Positions 34,081-42,288 are shown, counted from the first letter of the stretch. The stretch: 42,288 nt of DNA from JBCCTJ01 sp039198585 (GCA_039198585.1 JBCCTJ010000004.1:1-42288), one strand, 5' to 3'. The notes: a model not told the origin generated them from the sequence alone. Translations and numbers: made by a program.

Positions 34081-36618
34081 ATGAATCATACAGAAATGCC
34101 AATCAAATCTTTTCAAACCCTCTACCTATTTGTTATACTATTTTCAGCAAGCCCATTGATTCATACTAGAGAAGCTGCAGTCACTCAAATAGAAAATGAG
34201 GCAGTACGAACAATTTGGTATCAAATAGTTAAAAAAAAGCTAATGATTAGTCTTGCTCAATCGGATTATCATACATTTTTTCATGATTTGAGAGTAGCAG
34301 TCATCAATGCTGCAAAAAAAGCCAATAATAACCAACTAAACCATATACTGAAAGAGTTGAGTAAAAATTTTAGCTACCTTGGTGATATTTGGAATGTTCG
34401 TTGTGGCCCTTTTTCGATATTTAGCTATGAAAAATACTTGCAGGCATTAAAAAGTGTTATTAGCATCCACGCAGACAATGATGAAGATAGATTAGCGAAC
34501 TTTTATTTAAAAAGCTGCCTAGTACGATTCATAGATATTATGTACGATATGGAGAATTATTATGATTTACCTAATGACTATCGAGCTCTAGCTAATGAAT
34601 ACAGAAAACAAGTGAATAACTTTCTCACAGAACAAGCAGCAACAGGAAACACCTATACGATTAATGAGGAGTTCGTTTTTATGCCTATGGGACTTGCACC
34701 AGATGAAAAAATCGAAGCGGCTATCAAAGCAGCCAGCGATGTTTCACAAGAAGATCCCAGTCAAGAAGCCAGGAAACTCGAGTATTATAAAAAAGCTTTT
34801 ACTGTACTAAATAGCTTAAGAGAGGATACTACCCATAACTCAGTCTACAAGGAGCTAGGAGAACAAATGTATACCCAAATCAAACATTGGGCAGAAACAT
34901 CCCATTCTCATTATCGATATGCATGGATAAGTCTAACATTACAACTAGCCAGTCAGCTGGGAGAAGAGATTAATGCAACCACCTTACTAAATCCATTTGA
35001 AAACGCAGAGATCATCGAAACGATATTTCCAAAGGGAGAAAATGAAAATCTTGAGCAAGAAGTACAAAGACAAATGAAAAGAATAGCCTATCTTGAAAAG
35101 CTGTTAACCTCACTTCGCAACAAAAATTTTATTAAAAAACAAAGCAGTACAGTCCAAAACACTCTAACAAGAATAGAGAAAATTCTCAGAAAAAGATTAG
35201 AAGATGGAGAGTATGCTAGATTTTTCAATCTTCTACCCTCAGCGAGCTGGATATCTTCCCGTTCTTTCATTAGTACATACCCTAATCAACAAGCAAATTT
35301 AATAAAAACCTTCAAAAATATGTTAAGTGCAGAAAACTATGATCAAAGCAGTAGCAATTTTTGTAGGAATCAACTCCGTTGGCTCAAAATGGAATACAAT
35401 CTACGCGGCTATCCAGAAATTGGATATAGCGTCTTTTTACGGGGAAGTAAGAATCCAAGTTTCAACTATCTAATACAGTTTTTTTGGTTATCAAAGGCTT
35501 TATACCTAATTAGTAAATATCATGATTTGAGTCTAGCCCCTATCAAGAAAGAGGAAATTGAGCTCTTGATCAAGCTATTACGACCTGCTGTTAAACTGCC
35601 CACCGATGAATATCCACAATCAGTCATTCAAGAAGCTATTCAAATCAATCAATACAATGTATATGATGCTGAAGGTACTAATAATACTTTTAATGATGCA
35701 TCAATCAAGAGGTCTTTAGATGATTTTAAGTTAATTGCCGAGTATCTAACTCAAAGCATAGAAGGGTATAGCGATGAACAAGCAATCGTTATACCCCATT
35801 TACTTGAAGACGACACTATAGAAGCTATTAAAAAGTTATATCCAACCTTTTTTCAAGTAATTGATGAGCTCCCTGAGGGCTTTTATTTGGCAAAAGAAGA
35901 TAGTGACTATGTACTCCACGTGTGGATTGAGCAAACAAAACAACATTGGGTACAAGCTATTCAGCATAATCAATATACTGAGCTAGTAGCGACATGCTTA
36001 GCTTCTTTCAGCTATATTCAAAAAAATTTACCTATTTCATTACACAGGACTACTTACGAGCATCTATTAAAGTTGTTTTATCAAGACAATAATGAGCAAC
36101 CTCTTCTAGCAGTTCAGGACTCAATACAACTACTAAAAGCTATCTATCACATGATTGAAAATGATAACTTTACAGACGGGGATAAACTGAATGGCATAGC
36201 TCTTAAAAATATTTTCGTCTATTTCTTCAGTAAATTAGAGCAAGATCATCCAAATTATAGGCGTTATGATCAAAAAGCTGATAGCTATCGAGAAGATATT
36301 GATACATTTTTAGATGAACAAGAGGAGTACTTCTCCTATGATATAGAATCCCACTTGCTCCCTATGCCAAGAGTAAACCTAGAACCTAGCGGAAGCAATC
36401 ACCATACTGATTCTCCTATTGCTAGCGATAGTCAAGAGCAACCTATGGTACAAGAACAATTACCTATCAAATCAAGGAAGCCTTCTAGCGGTTTGATGAT
36501 AGTACTAGGTATTTGCGCTGTAGTATTAGTGGGAAGCTTAGCTGCGCTATATCATGTTAGTGGAAAAAAGATCCATGGTGAAAGTGAACTGAGTCAGGCC
36601 TCTAGCCATCCATCATAA
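34081..36618 (+). CDS. exported three-module helical repeat protein with C-terminal anchor
   Basis: 845 residues from ATG 34081; a GTG at 34012 is in frame but would put 23 extra residues ahead of the signal peptide. The signal is SFQTLYLFVILFSASPL, cut near residue 25. The ectodomain is mostly helical and contains three related modules at about 46-208, 364-536 and 614-772. Modules 1 and 3 align best: both have Y-R-x-x-[IV]-x-x-F-L-x-E-Q followed by a segment ending in LLPMP or FMPMG with LAP/LEP. Module 2 is more divergent. A transmembrane helix (about 804-826, GLMIVLGICAVVLVGSLAAL) and a polar tail end it. No family is recognised. The plan matches the tandem paralogs at 15.7-20.4 kb, which suggests a surface protein. 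Confidence 0.75.
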   Translation: MNHTEMPIKSFQTLYLFVILFSASPLIHTREAAVTQIENEAVRTIWYQIVKKKLMISLAQSDYHTFFHDLRVAVINAAKKANNNQLNHILKELSKNFSYLGDIWNVRCGPFSIFSYEKYLQALKSVISIHADNDEDRLANFYLKSCLVRFIDIMYDMENYYDLPNDYRALANEYRKQVNNFLTEQAATGNTYTINEEFVFMPMGLAPDEKIEAAIKAASDVSQEDPSQEARKLEYYKKAFTVLNSLREDTTHNSVYKELGEQMYTQIKHWAETSHSHYRYAWISLTLQLASQLGEEINATTLLNPFENAEIIETIFPKGENENLEQEVQRQMKRIAYLEKLLTSLRNKNFIKKQSSTVQNTLTRIEKILRKRLEDGEYARFFNLLPSASWISSRSFISTYPNQQANLIKTFKNMLSAENYDQSSSNFCRNQLRWLKMEYNLRGYPEIGYSVFLRGSKNPSFNYLIQFFWLSKALYLISKYHDLSLAPIKKEEIELLIKLLRPAVKLPTDEYPQSVIQEAIQINQYNVYDAEGTNNTFNDASIKRSLDDFKLIAEYLTQSIEGYSDEQAIVIPHLLEDDTIEAIKKLYPTFFQVIDELPEGFYLAKEDSDYVLHVWIEQTKQHWVQAIQHNQYTELVATCLASFSYIQKNLPISLHRTTYEHLLKLFYQDNNEQPLLAVQDSIQLLKAIYHMIENDNFTDGDKLNGIALKNIFVYFFSKLEQDHPNYRRYDQKADSYREDIDTFLDEQEEYFSYDIESHLLPMPRVNLEPSGSNHHTDSPIASDSQEQPMVQEQLPIKSRKPSSGLMIVLGICAVVLVGSLAALYHVSGKKIHGESELSQASSHPS

Positions 36619-36650
36619 GCATGGATTGTACTTTCTTTTTTAGGTAAAAT

Positions 36651-36694
36651 AAGAGAAATAATTCCTCTTTTGAGTTGGCTGGCTTCTCTTTTTT
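36651..36694 (+). terminator. possible terminator of the repeat-protein gene
   Basis: A 7-bp stem aagagaa/ttctctt (36651-36657 and 36684-36690) with a long loop is followed by TTTTG. The loop length makes it weak. Confidence 0.3.
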
Positions 36695-36790
36695 GTTGCA
36701 AGAAACGCGAGTAGCCTGATGACTCCTAGTGAACTAATAATAAACAAAAGTTATCTTAACGACTTGGCTTCCTGTGATAGCTGATGAATG

Positions 36791-37814
36791 TTATGCTGGC
36801 TCCTGTTCGTTCTCTTGATTGGTAGGATCAGGATTAGGTGAGCCTGTCTCTTCTTGTTGTGGGTCATTAATTTTTTGCTTATTCACGATGCCAAATATTC
36901 TCGAGCAGCATAGAGTATTAGCGCGAGTGCCCAACCAAGGTCGCTAATAGCTGTAATGCCTCTCCATTGACTATCTCAAGAGTGGTCAGCCACATTCCCT
37001 ACCAGCATGCTGTAAGCGTCCTAAACATTCACATAAAGTGTTTCATCGAAAAAGGATTGCTCTTTCTCTTGTAATATTTCAGGGATGTTATCATAAAATT
37101 TACACCAAAATAGAGATTTAGGGTATACCCCACATACCCATGGTTTGTTACTACTAGAGCAAATACGGATAGGTGTTAAGGCTATACATCATAGATGTCT
37201 GACGAGTTTCAGAGGCAAGCAACCCTTCCCCCATAAAAGACATTTCTTGTATGCCAGCTTCAGATAAATTGTCAGTCATATTATCTTCAAGTAATCCTTT
37301 TCGCAAAGCATCAGCCCATATATCCCTTAGCTCATTAAGATTAGAATTAGCTAACCCAAATCCAGCTAAGATGATTTTCCTAAAACGATGCTGAATAACA
37401 CAGTCAAATATTGTGCGGAAGATTGCTTAGTATCCTTCTTTGAGCTCTTGCTGTTGATCAATCTTGGCAAGATATTCATAGTCTTCGTTGTCTTCCTTAA
37501 AAAAGCTATAGCCAATGCCCATTAATTAAGTGAATGTGAGGGGCAGCACACTGTAATGATCCTTAACAAACATGAAAGGGGCATGACAGTGATCTTGGGC
37601 GTTAGGTTTTTATTTTCTTCATAGCGTCTTCGATAATAGGGCTTCTCTCACGCACGGGAAAAGTTGTGTCATGGCATTGTCAGTAGCGCTCTTGCAGTTG
37701 GCTATAGAACGCATAAAGAGTAGCAGCTGCTCGTTCTATAAGCAATGTTGCTAAGAGCTTACGCAACTCTTGCTCTCTTCTCTCTGTTTTTTGATATACC
37801 TTGTTTGGTAACAT
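36791..37814 (-). pseudogene. decayed gene, possibly related to PARG/macro-like proteins
   Basis: Joining minus-strand frames gives a coherent protein. A start near 37814 (MLPNKVYQKTERREQELRKL) leads to LLIERAAATLYAFYSQLQERY, a TGA, then HDTTFPVRERSPIIEDAMKK, a shift, HCHAPFMFVKDHYSVLPLTF, and SFFKEDNEDYEYLAKIDQQQ. Next are IFRTIFDCVIQHRFRKIILAG, LANSNLNELRDIWADALRK and further broken pieces. A hydrophobic helix (LGWALALILYAA) near 36930 and a polar tail ending NEQEPA (TAA at 36791) close it. The stretch with FRKIILAGFG resembles the late strand and loop of TIGR02452/macro-type proteins, but this is weak. Many stops and shifts make it inactive. Confidence 0.55.
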
Positions 37815-37846
37815 ACACTTTTGCTTGCTTTGCAAAAGCAAAAAAA

Positions 37847-38020
37847 CTATTCTTTCCTTACAAAATCAATCACCCAGCTAAGAAAAGCAAAACCTTTAGC
37901 ATACGTATTTCGTATATCTTCAAAGTTTTTAGCACGATTATTCTTAGCTTTTTTATAAGATTTTCTAGTGAGAATAGACACAGCTTGCACGCCACTTAGA
38001 TAACTGGCTGATAAACAAAA
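37847..38020 (-). pseudogene. short orphan frame upstream of the decayed gene
   Basis: About 55 codons on the minus strand read SYLSGVQAVSILTRKSYKKA, then NFEDIRNTYAKGFAFLSWVI, ending at TAG 37847. It has no ATG start and may be the N-terminal piece of the decayed gene next to it, or of another lost gene. The plus-strand frame over the same DNA is hydrophobic and Lys-rich and looks like its shadow. Confidence 0.3.
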
Positions 38021-38117
38021 TCTCAATACTACATATTGAAATAAATGGGAATACTTTTTTTGAATAATTGTAAAAACAGTAAGCTAGAATTAAAACGGTA
38101 CTCTATAGCAATAAAAG

Positions 38118-38189
38118 CAGCCCGTAGGGGAATCGAACCCCTGTCCCCAGGATGAAAACCTGATATCCTAACCCCTAGACGAACGGGCC
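38118..38189 (-). tRNA. tRNA-Glu (anticodon TTC)
   Basis: Minus-strand cloverleaf with acceptor GGCCCGT/ACGGGCT (first pair G-U), the D arm GTCTAGGGG, anticodon loop TTTTCAT (anticodon TTC), a T arm with GGTTCGATTCC, discriminator G, and no CCA. Confidence 0.95.
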
Positions 38190-38279
38190 AGCTGCTGAGG
38201 AGCAAATATAGTAAAAAGCGGATACTGCCCACCAATATTTTGGAAAATAAAAAAATAAAACCTATCATTGGTTCTATTT

Positions 38280-38353
38280 TCCTCCTTAGCTCAGTTGGTT
38301 AGAGCATTTGACTGTTAATCAAAGGGTCGCTGGTTCGAGTCCAGCAGGAGGAG
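38280..38353 (+). tRNA. tRNA-Asn (anticodon GTT)
   Basis: Acceptor TCCTCCT/AGGAGGA, D arm GCTCAGTTGGTTAGAGC, anticodon stem TTTGA/TCAAA with loop CTGTTAA (anticodon GTT), T arm with GGTTCGAGTCC, discriminator G, no CCA. It is divergent from tRNA-Glu and 27 bases ahead of the M16-like gene. Confidence 0.96.
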
Positions 38354-38380
38354 CTCAATTGTTTCTGAATCATTTTTTAT

Positions 38381-39655
38381 ATGACATTCAATGGCTCTGC
38401 AGGCTCTATTGCAGCAGACTTTCCTTATTTAGATTTTCCTCAACCCAGGCGAGAAGAAATCAACGATGATCTAGATTTTTTAGTATATGAAGATCCTAGT
38501 CGTTCAGTTATTACAGTAGACATCATATGGCGATCAGGATTTCGATATCATAAAAAGGGTAGTATTCCTTATATGATGTCTAAAATGCTCATGAGGGGTA
38601 GTAAAAATAGGAATGCGATTGGAATAGCTAACGCTTTAGAGCAGTATGGGGCTCAACTGACCATTGATGCAGAACAGGACATTATAGGCATCCATATGAA
38701 AATACTAGCGCACGACTTGGATGCAACATTGCCACTTCTGACCGAAATACTGAATACCCCTACTTTTTTAGATAAGGAGCTAGTAACGCTTAAAGAGATT
38801 GTGAAAAGTGAAGTTGCTCAGCAACACGCTTCCCCTTCTTTCACTGCACAAGAAGCACTACGAAAAGCTATATTTGGTAGGCATCATCCCTATGCCTATA
38901 CCCCAACCGAAGGAGACATAGATCGAGTAACCACGCAAGAGCTTAAACGCTACTATTTAGATTACAGATGGAATCGCCCTTATATTATCATCACAGGCAA
39001 TATCACTTCTCAACGCTCTAGATTAATCAAAAAAGTCTTAGCTGGTCATATCCCTATCACGCATCAAGAAGTTACAGCACCTGACTTACAGCCAGGCGAC
39101 CAGCAACAGCGGATTATACATTCCAATAGCAAGCAAAGTAGTGTGATGATGGGGCAACCGACTATTTTATACAATCATACTGATTATGCTGATCTTTTCA
39201 TCGCAAATGTATTGCTAGGAGGTTTTTTTGGTTCTCGTCTGATGCAAACCCTACGAGAAAAGAAAGGATATACTTACGGTATTTACTCACATATGGTTCC
39301 TTGGGAACAAAATACTTACTGGTGCATTGCTACTGAAGTCACTCAAAGTGCAACAGAAGAAGCCATTGATGCAATCAAAACAGAGATTATTGGGTTACAG
39401 AGTCAACTAGCCAATAAAAAAGAGATGGAGTTACTCAGGAACTACGTATTAGGGAGGCTCTTAGCTAACTTTGATAGTATTTTTTCACTTGCTAAATTTT
39501 ATTGGACTACCTGTACACATAGTATGGATATGCACTACTATCAGCATCTTTATGAAAGAGCAAAAAGTATAACGCCTGAAAGAATATGCGAAGTTGCCAA
39601 GCTATACTTTCACGTAGACAAGCTACACGAAGTAGTAGTCACATCATCACATTGA
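38381..39655 (+). CDS. M16 peptidase-like protein lacking the zinc site
   Basis: 424 residues with the two-domain insulinase/MPP fold. The N-terminal half has DIIWRSGFRYHKKGSIPYMMSKMLMRGS where active members have G-x-x-H-x-x-E-H; the HxxEH zinc motif is absent. The second half has the conserved GGFFGSRLMQTLREKKGYTYGIYS (Arg/Tyr pair) and later NYVLGRLL. In Bacteroidota M16 proteins often occur as an active and an inactive subunit working as a pair in the periplasm; the active partner is not in this window. No signal peptide is visible. A non-catalytic partner or pseudo-enzyme is the best reading. The gene follows tRNA-Asn closely and may be transcribed from its promoter. Confidence 0.85.
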   Translation: MTFNGSAGSIAADFPYLDFPQPRREEINDDLDFLVYEDPSRSVITVDIIWRSGFRYHKKGSIPYMMSKMLMRGSKNRNAIGIANALEQYGAQLTIDAEQDIIGIHMKILAHDLDATLPLLTEILNTPTFLDKELVTLKEIVKSEVAQQHASPSFTAQEALRKAIFGRHHPYAYTPTEGDIDRVTTQELKRYYLDYRWNRPYIIITGNITSQRSRLIKKVLAGHIPITHQEVTAPDLQPGDQQQRIIHSNSKQSSVMMGQPTILYNHTDYADLFIANVLLGGFFGSRLMQTLREKKGYTYGIYSHMVPWEQNTYWCIATEVTQSATEEAIDAIKTEIIGLQSQLANKKEMELLRNYVLGRLLANFDSIFSLAKFYWTTCTHSMDMHYYQHLYERAKSITPERICEVAKLYFHVDKLHEVVVTSSH

Positions 39656-39895
39656 CACTATTAAATAGATGTAGTCAGAAGTAGACACATTCTTGTTTAA
39701 AAACATTCCATATGAGTTCTAGATAAGCTTTTCCGTTCATTTCCATAAGCAAAAAAAGGGATAAAAATTCACTACTTTTGGGTACTTTTTTCATTTTCGG
39801 GAATTTTTACAATTTTTATGTACAAAAATGTTAATAGCGTCCTTTATACAGTTATTTTTAATGATTTCTACAGTTTCGCATTCTCCTGACTGCCC
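39656..39895. other. intergenic region between convergent genes
   Basis: 240 AT-rich bases with several T-runs on both strands and no strong stem. No gene was found. Confidence 0.4.
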
Positions 39896-40930
39896 TTAAA
39901 TAGAGTAAGTGTCATTTGCTTGTTTACTTTGACTAGCTGCTGGAGCAGGACGCAGGGTAGATACTTTTTCATTGTCTTCATCACTGGGTGGGAAAGGGCT
40001 AGTTTCTATAATACCGAGAGAATCATCCCCTAACTGACAATCAGGGGTTGCTATAGTGATACTCGCCATCGATTCTCTCGCATTGCTATTGCTACGGAAA
40101 GAATCACAAGCTTTTATTCTAAGAGAAGTAATCTGATTTTCATTGATGATATTTAGACCAGGTGGATACCTGTTGTAGGGATGATTATTTTCATATTCAG
40201 TATCTAAAGGAAGTGAATGTTCTGGAATGAAACTTATTTGATTAGATAAATTGAACTTGGGATATTTTATTAATGAATGTCTTGATTCTTCATTTTTTTT
40301 CAAACCATTGACTACTTTGATGATTTGATTGATTTTCTTAGTCATTGATTCCATTTTTTCTCTATTAGCCTTTTGACTTGCAGCGATAATAGGTTTTATA
40401 ATTTCTTTTTGGAAGGCAATAACATCATCTGTAGTAAATTCTCTCAGGTTAGAGTGTTGTTTGGCGTTTTGCTCTAGTTTATTCATAATTTTGATATCGA
40501 TTGTTTTATCTTCACTTGGCTTAGAGAAGCAACAACAAAAAGAGAGCGACTTTTTACAGCAATCAGAAAAAAGAGTGATGACCTTTCCAAATATTTTAGT
40601 ACAACAGCAAGCATAGCACTTATTGGGCTTGCTTTGTTCCCTAAGTAAGCTCTCAATATCGAACTCTCTACTCTTTTTATTGGATCCTTCATCAACACTA
40701 TTATTCAAGTCATTTAAGCCACTCAACGTCGTGGGAGTAAGTGATTTATGAGGTTCACTGCTTTGATGACTAGAACTCTCTTTGGATGAATATGTTACAC
40801 CGATCGATGCTACCTGAACAGAGCCACTTGAAGGAGTATAGTCAGTACTCTTGATACTGTACAAGATAACTGGCAAGAAAAAAAGGCGTGAGAGCAATGT
40901 CAATAGTAGATTGCGAAAAAAACAGTACAT
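39896..40930 (-). CDS. exported protein with a nine-cysteine cluster, function unknown
   Basis: 344 residues, no family recognised. An N-terminal signal or anchor helix (RNLLLTLLSRLFFLPVILYS, 6-25) is followed by a Ser/Thr-rich stretch (30-80). A compact segment at 105-134 holds nine cysteines as CYACCC, CC and CCC, spaced along KIFGKVITLF and SLSF. A helical region (about 145-215, with KKINQIIKVVNGLKK) and a disordered Pro/Ser/Asn tail to residue 344 follow. Such Cys-aromatic-basic patches are typical of S-palmitoylated membrane segments in eukaryotic cells; metal binding is the other option. A host-directed effector is an inference. No operon partner is present. Confidence 0.7.
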   Translation of the reverse strand: MYCFFRNLLLTLLSRLFFLPVILYSIKSTDYTPSSGSVQVASIGVTYSSKESSSHQSSEPHKSLTPTTLSGLNDLNNSVDEGSNKKSREFDIESLLREQSKPNKCYACCCTKIFGKVITLFSDCCKKSLSFCCCFSKPSEDKTIDIKIMNKLEQNAKQHSNLREFTTDDVIAFQKEIIKPIIAASQKANREKMESMTKKINQIIKVVNGLKKNEESRHSLIKYPKFNLSNQISFIPEHSLPLDTEYENNHPYNRYPPGLNIINENQITSLRIKACDSFRSNSNARESMASITIATPDCQLGDDSLGIIETSPFPPSDEDNEKVSTLRPAPAASQSKQANDTYSI

Positions 40931-41088
40931 AACAAAAAATTAAGCAATTGCCCAACAAGTAACAAAAAATCAAGAAAATAAAGATCACATAATAATGTAA
41001 TTCTAGTACAACTAACTAATCAAGTAGGCTTTTTATAGAGATAAGTATAGAAAGATAGATATTGGGTATTGTAATTATTTTCATAGCT

Positions 41089-41793
41089 ATGATTCATCAA
41101 GATATTGTTCTAAAACTTAGCGGAGAAATACTAGGAAAAAACAGTCGTACCAGCATTGCCCCTCAATATATTCATCACTATGTTACTGAAATAAAGGCAG
41201 CATATCAGCTAGGCACTCAGATAGCTATTGTCATAGGAGGAGGCAATATATGGAGAGGTAAGCAAGCAGCTAAGCTAGGTATGTCAAAAGAAGCGGGAGA
41301 CTACATGGGTTTATTAGCTACCGTCATGAATGGTATAGCACTGCATCATGCACTGCAAGCTGTAGGCCTATCCGCAGTTTTGATGACACGTCTTGCGATC
41401 CCTGCTATTGGAGAACCTTACTATCCCACGAAAGCAAAAGAATATCTGAGTCAAAGAAAAATTGTTGTCTTAGCTGGTGGAACTGGCGAACCAGGATGCA
41501 CGACTGATTCAGCAGCAACACTCGCTGCTATAGAGCTAGAAGTAGATATTTGCATCAAAGGGACACAGGTAGATGGTGTCTATACGCAAGATCCGAAGCA
41601 AAATCCAGCAGCTAGACTTTATACTACCTTGTCTCTGAAAGAGGCTATCAAAAAGCAACTAGAAGTGATGGACAGAGGAGCCCTAAAAATGTGCATAGCC
41701 AATCAGATGAACATACATGTGTATAATGCAACTCGTCCCCAAGAACTGAGGAAAGTCTTGTGTGGAGAAAAGGTAGGAACATTATTATATTAA
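41089..41793 (+). CDS. pyrH: UMP kinase
   Basis: 234 residues from ATG 41089 (MIHQDIVLKLSGEILG); a TTG at 41062 is in frame but adds nine hydrophobic residues not found in the family. An amino-acid-kinase-fold enzyme that phosphorylates UMP with ATP in the cytosol. Conserved parts are VLKLSGEIL, IAIVIGGGNIWRGKQAAKLGM and DYMGLLATVMNGIAL, then the UMP-site stretch AGGTGEPGCTTDSAATLAAIE, and IKGTQVDGVYTQDPKQNPAA. The usual GTGNPFFTTD is GTGEPGCTTD here, an uncommon change beside UMP. The usual frr partner is not downstream; the next gene is a transposase on the other strand. Confidence 0.94.
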   Translation: MIHQDIVLKLSGEILGKNSRTSIAPQYIHHYVTEIKAAYQLGTQIAIVIGGGNIWRGKQAAKLGMSKEAGDYMGLLATVMNGIALHHALQAVGLSAVLMTRLAIPAIGEPYYPTKAKEYLSQRKIVVLAGGTGEPGCTTDSAATLAAIELEVDICIKGTQVDGVYTQDPKQNPAARLYTTLSLKEAIKKQLEVMDRGALKMCIANQMNIHVYNATRPQELRKVLCGEKVGTLLY

Positions 41794-42288
41794 AGCGCAA
41801 TAGGAGTGAATAGTGAGGAATGTAAAATAAAAACTTAAAAATAAGAAATGTAAAATAAGGGTGATGTGGCCAATGCTAGAGTTGGGTTAAATGATTTAAC
41901 TCGAACATAACTAAAAAATGAATAGTACCAATCCACTTTTTAGTTATATTTTCTTGTACTAAATATAGCAATTTCATGAGGCCAGTGTCTGTGTTAAATA
42001 CCCTCTTTGTTTTAGTTATTTTCCTTAATTGGCTATTGAAACTCTCTATCACATTGGTTGTATACACGAGCTTACGCATATCAACAGGATATTGAAAGTA
42101 GGAAGAAAGTTCAGGCCAATTAACCTGCCAAGAACACACGACATGAGGATACTTTGTAGACCATTTTTCATCTAACTGTTGGAGGTTACTTTCAGCAACT
42201 TCTTTTGTAGGAGCCTTATAGATGGTCTTTAAGTCTTCAAGAAACTCTTTACTATGTTTATGAGCTATATATCTCATACTGTTACGAA
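41794..42288 (-). mobile_element. IS256-family insertion sequence, 3' part
   Basis: The coding part (below) ends at 41876. The inner end of the element should lie between 41794 and 41875, where an ATG-TAAAATAA motif is repeated (aatgtaaaataaaa, aaatgtaaaataaggg). The matching end is outside the window, so the terminal repeats cannot be checked. Confidence 0.55.
41876..42288 (-). CDS. IS256-family transposase, C-terminal part
   Basis: The frame enters from the window edge as RNSMRYIAHKHSKEFLEDLK and runs about 137 residues to the stop at 41876. This is the C-terminus of a mutator-type DDE transposase: TIYKAPTKEVAESNLQQLDEKW, then KYPHVVCSWQVNWPELSSYF, YTTNVIESFNSQLRKITKT with the last catalytic Glu, and KLLYLVQENITKKWIGTIH. 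This part is intact, unlike the relic at 5990-7135. The two differ clearly around the final catalytic region, so they are separate IS256 lineages. Confidence 0.88.
   Translation of the reverse strand, partial: RNSMRYIAHKHSKEFLEDLKTIYKAPTKEVAESNLQQLDEKWSTKYPHVVCSWQVNWPELSSYFQYPVDMRKLVYTTNVIESFNSQLRKITKTKRVFNTDTGLMKLLYLVQENITKKWIGTIHFLVMFELNHLTQL

Noticed and set aside
37745..37999. 84-codon plus-strand frame with a hydrophobic start
   Set aside because: The minus strand over the same DNA reads as more protein-like relics; the plus frame has low-complexity Lys/Phe/Ser composition.

Overview
This window reads as a stretch of chromosome from an AT-rich, host-dependent member of the Bacteroidota, most like the Amoebophilaceae (Cardinium/Amoebophilus type). 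This is an inference. Core genes are of Bacteroidota type, start codons lack Shine-Dalgarno sequences (for example in front of groEL), the best promoter seen fits the Bacteroidota TTG-N19-TAnnTTTG pattern, there are many decayed genes and insertion-sequence relics, and several exported proteins look like host-directed effectors. No rRNA, CRISPR array, phage or plasmid genes are visible.

Layout. 1-5.85 kb is housekeeping: a SpoT-like HD hydrolase (cut by the window start), YicC, tRNA-Phe, a DUF502 membrane protein, Pth and L25, then tsaB and a cysteine desulfurase. 5.85-7.28 kb is a graveyard: the tail of a broken membrane protein and a decayed IS256-family transposase. 7.28-11.6 kb holds a patatin-like phospholipase, gatA, two small related membrane proteins and a YjbR-family protein. 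11.8-15.3 kb holds a large exported charged protein and dnaG, followed by a 230-bp element with terminal inverted repeats. 15.7-20.4 kb is a tandem pair of large exported, C-terminally anchored paralogs; one carries a perfect 15-bp minisatellite. 20.7-25.5 kb holds pheT and two tandem membrane-anchored macro-domain proteins. 25.5-26.4 kb is an alpha/beta-hydrolase pseudogene. 26.8-28.8 kb is groES-groEL with a promoter and a strong terminator. 29.2-33.6 kb holds typA, a metal ABC permease, tRNA-Arg and an NhaD antiporter. 34.0-36.6 kb is an exported three-module repeat protein. 36.8-38.0 kb is another decayed gene. 38.1-41.8 kb holds tRNA-Glu, tRNA-Asn, an M16-like protein without its zinc site, a cysteine-cluster exported protein and pyrH. 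The window ends inside a second IS256-type transposase.

How it fits together. The core genes serve translation (Pth, L25, GatA, PheT, TsaB, TypA, four tRNAs), replication priming (DnaG), folding (GroESL) and ion homeostasis (NhaD, ABC-3 permease). Around them lies an accessory layer of exported proteins with a common plan: an N-terminal signal, a long soluble part and one membrane helix near an end. This layer includes the macro-domain pair, the tandem 740-750-residue paralogs, the three-module protein and the cysteine-cluster protein. These look like the organism's interface with a eukaryotic host and are the most interesting content. All functional statements on them are inference from motifs read by eye.
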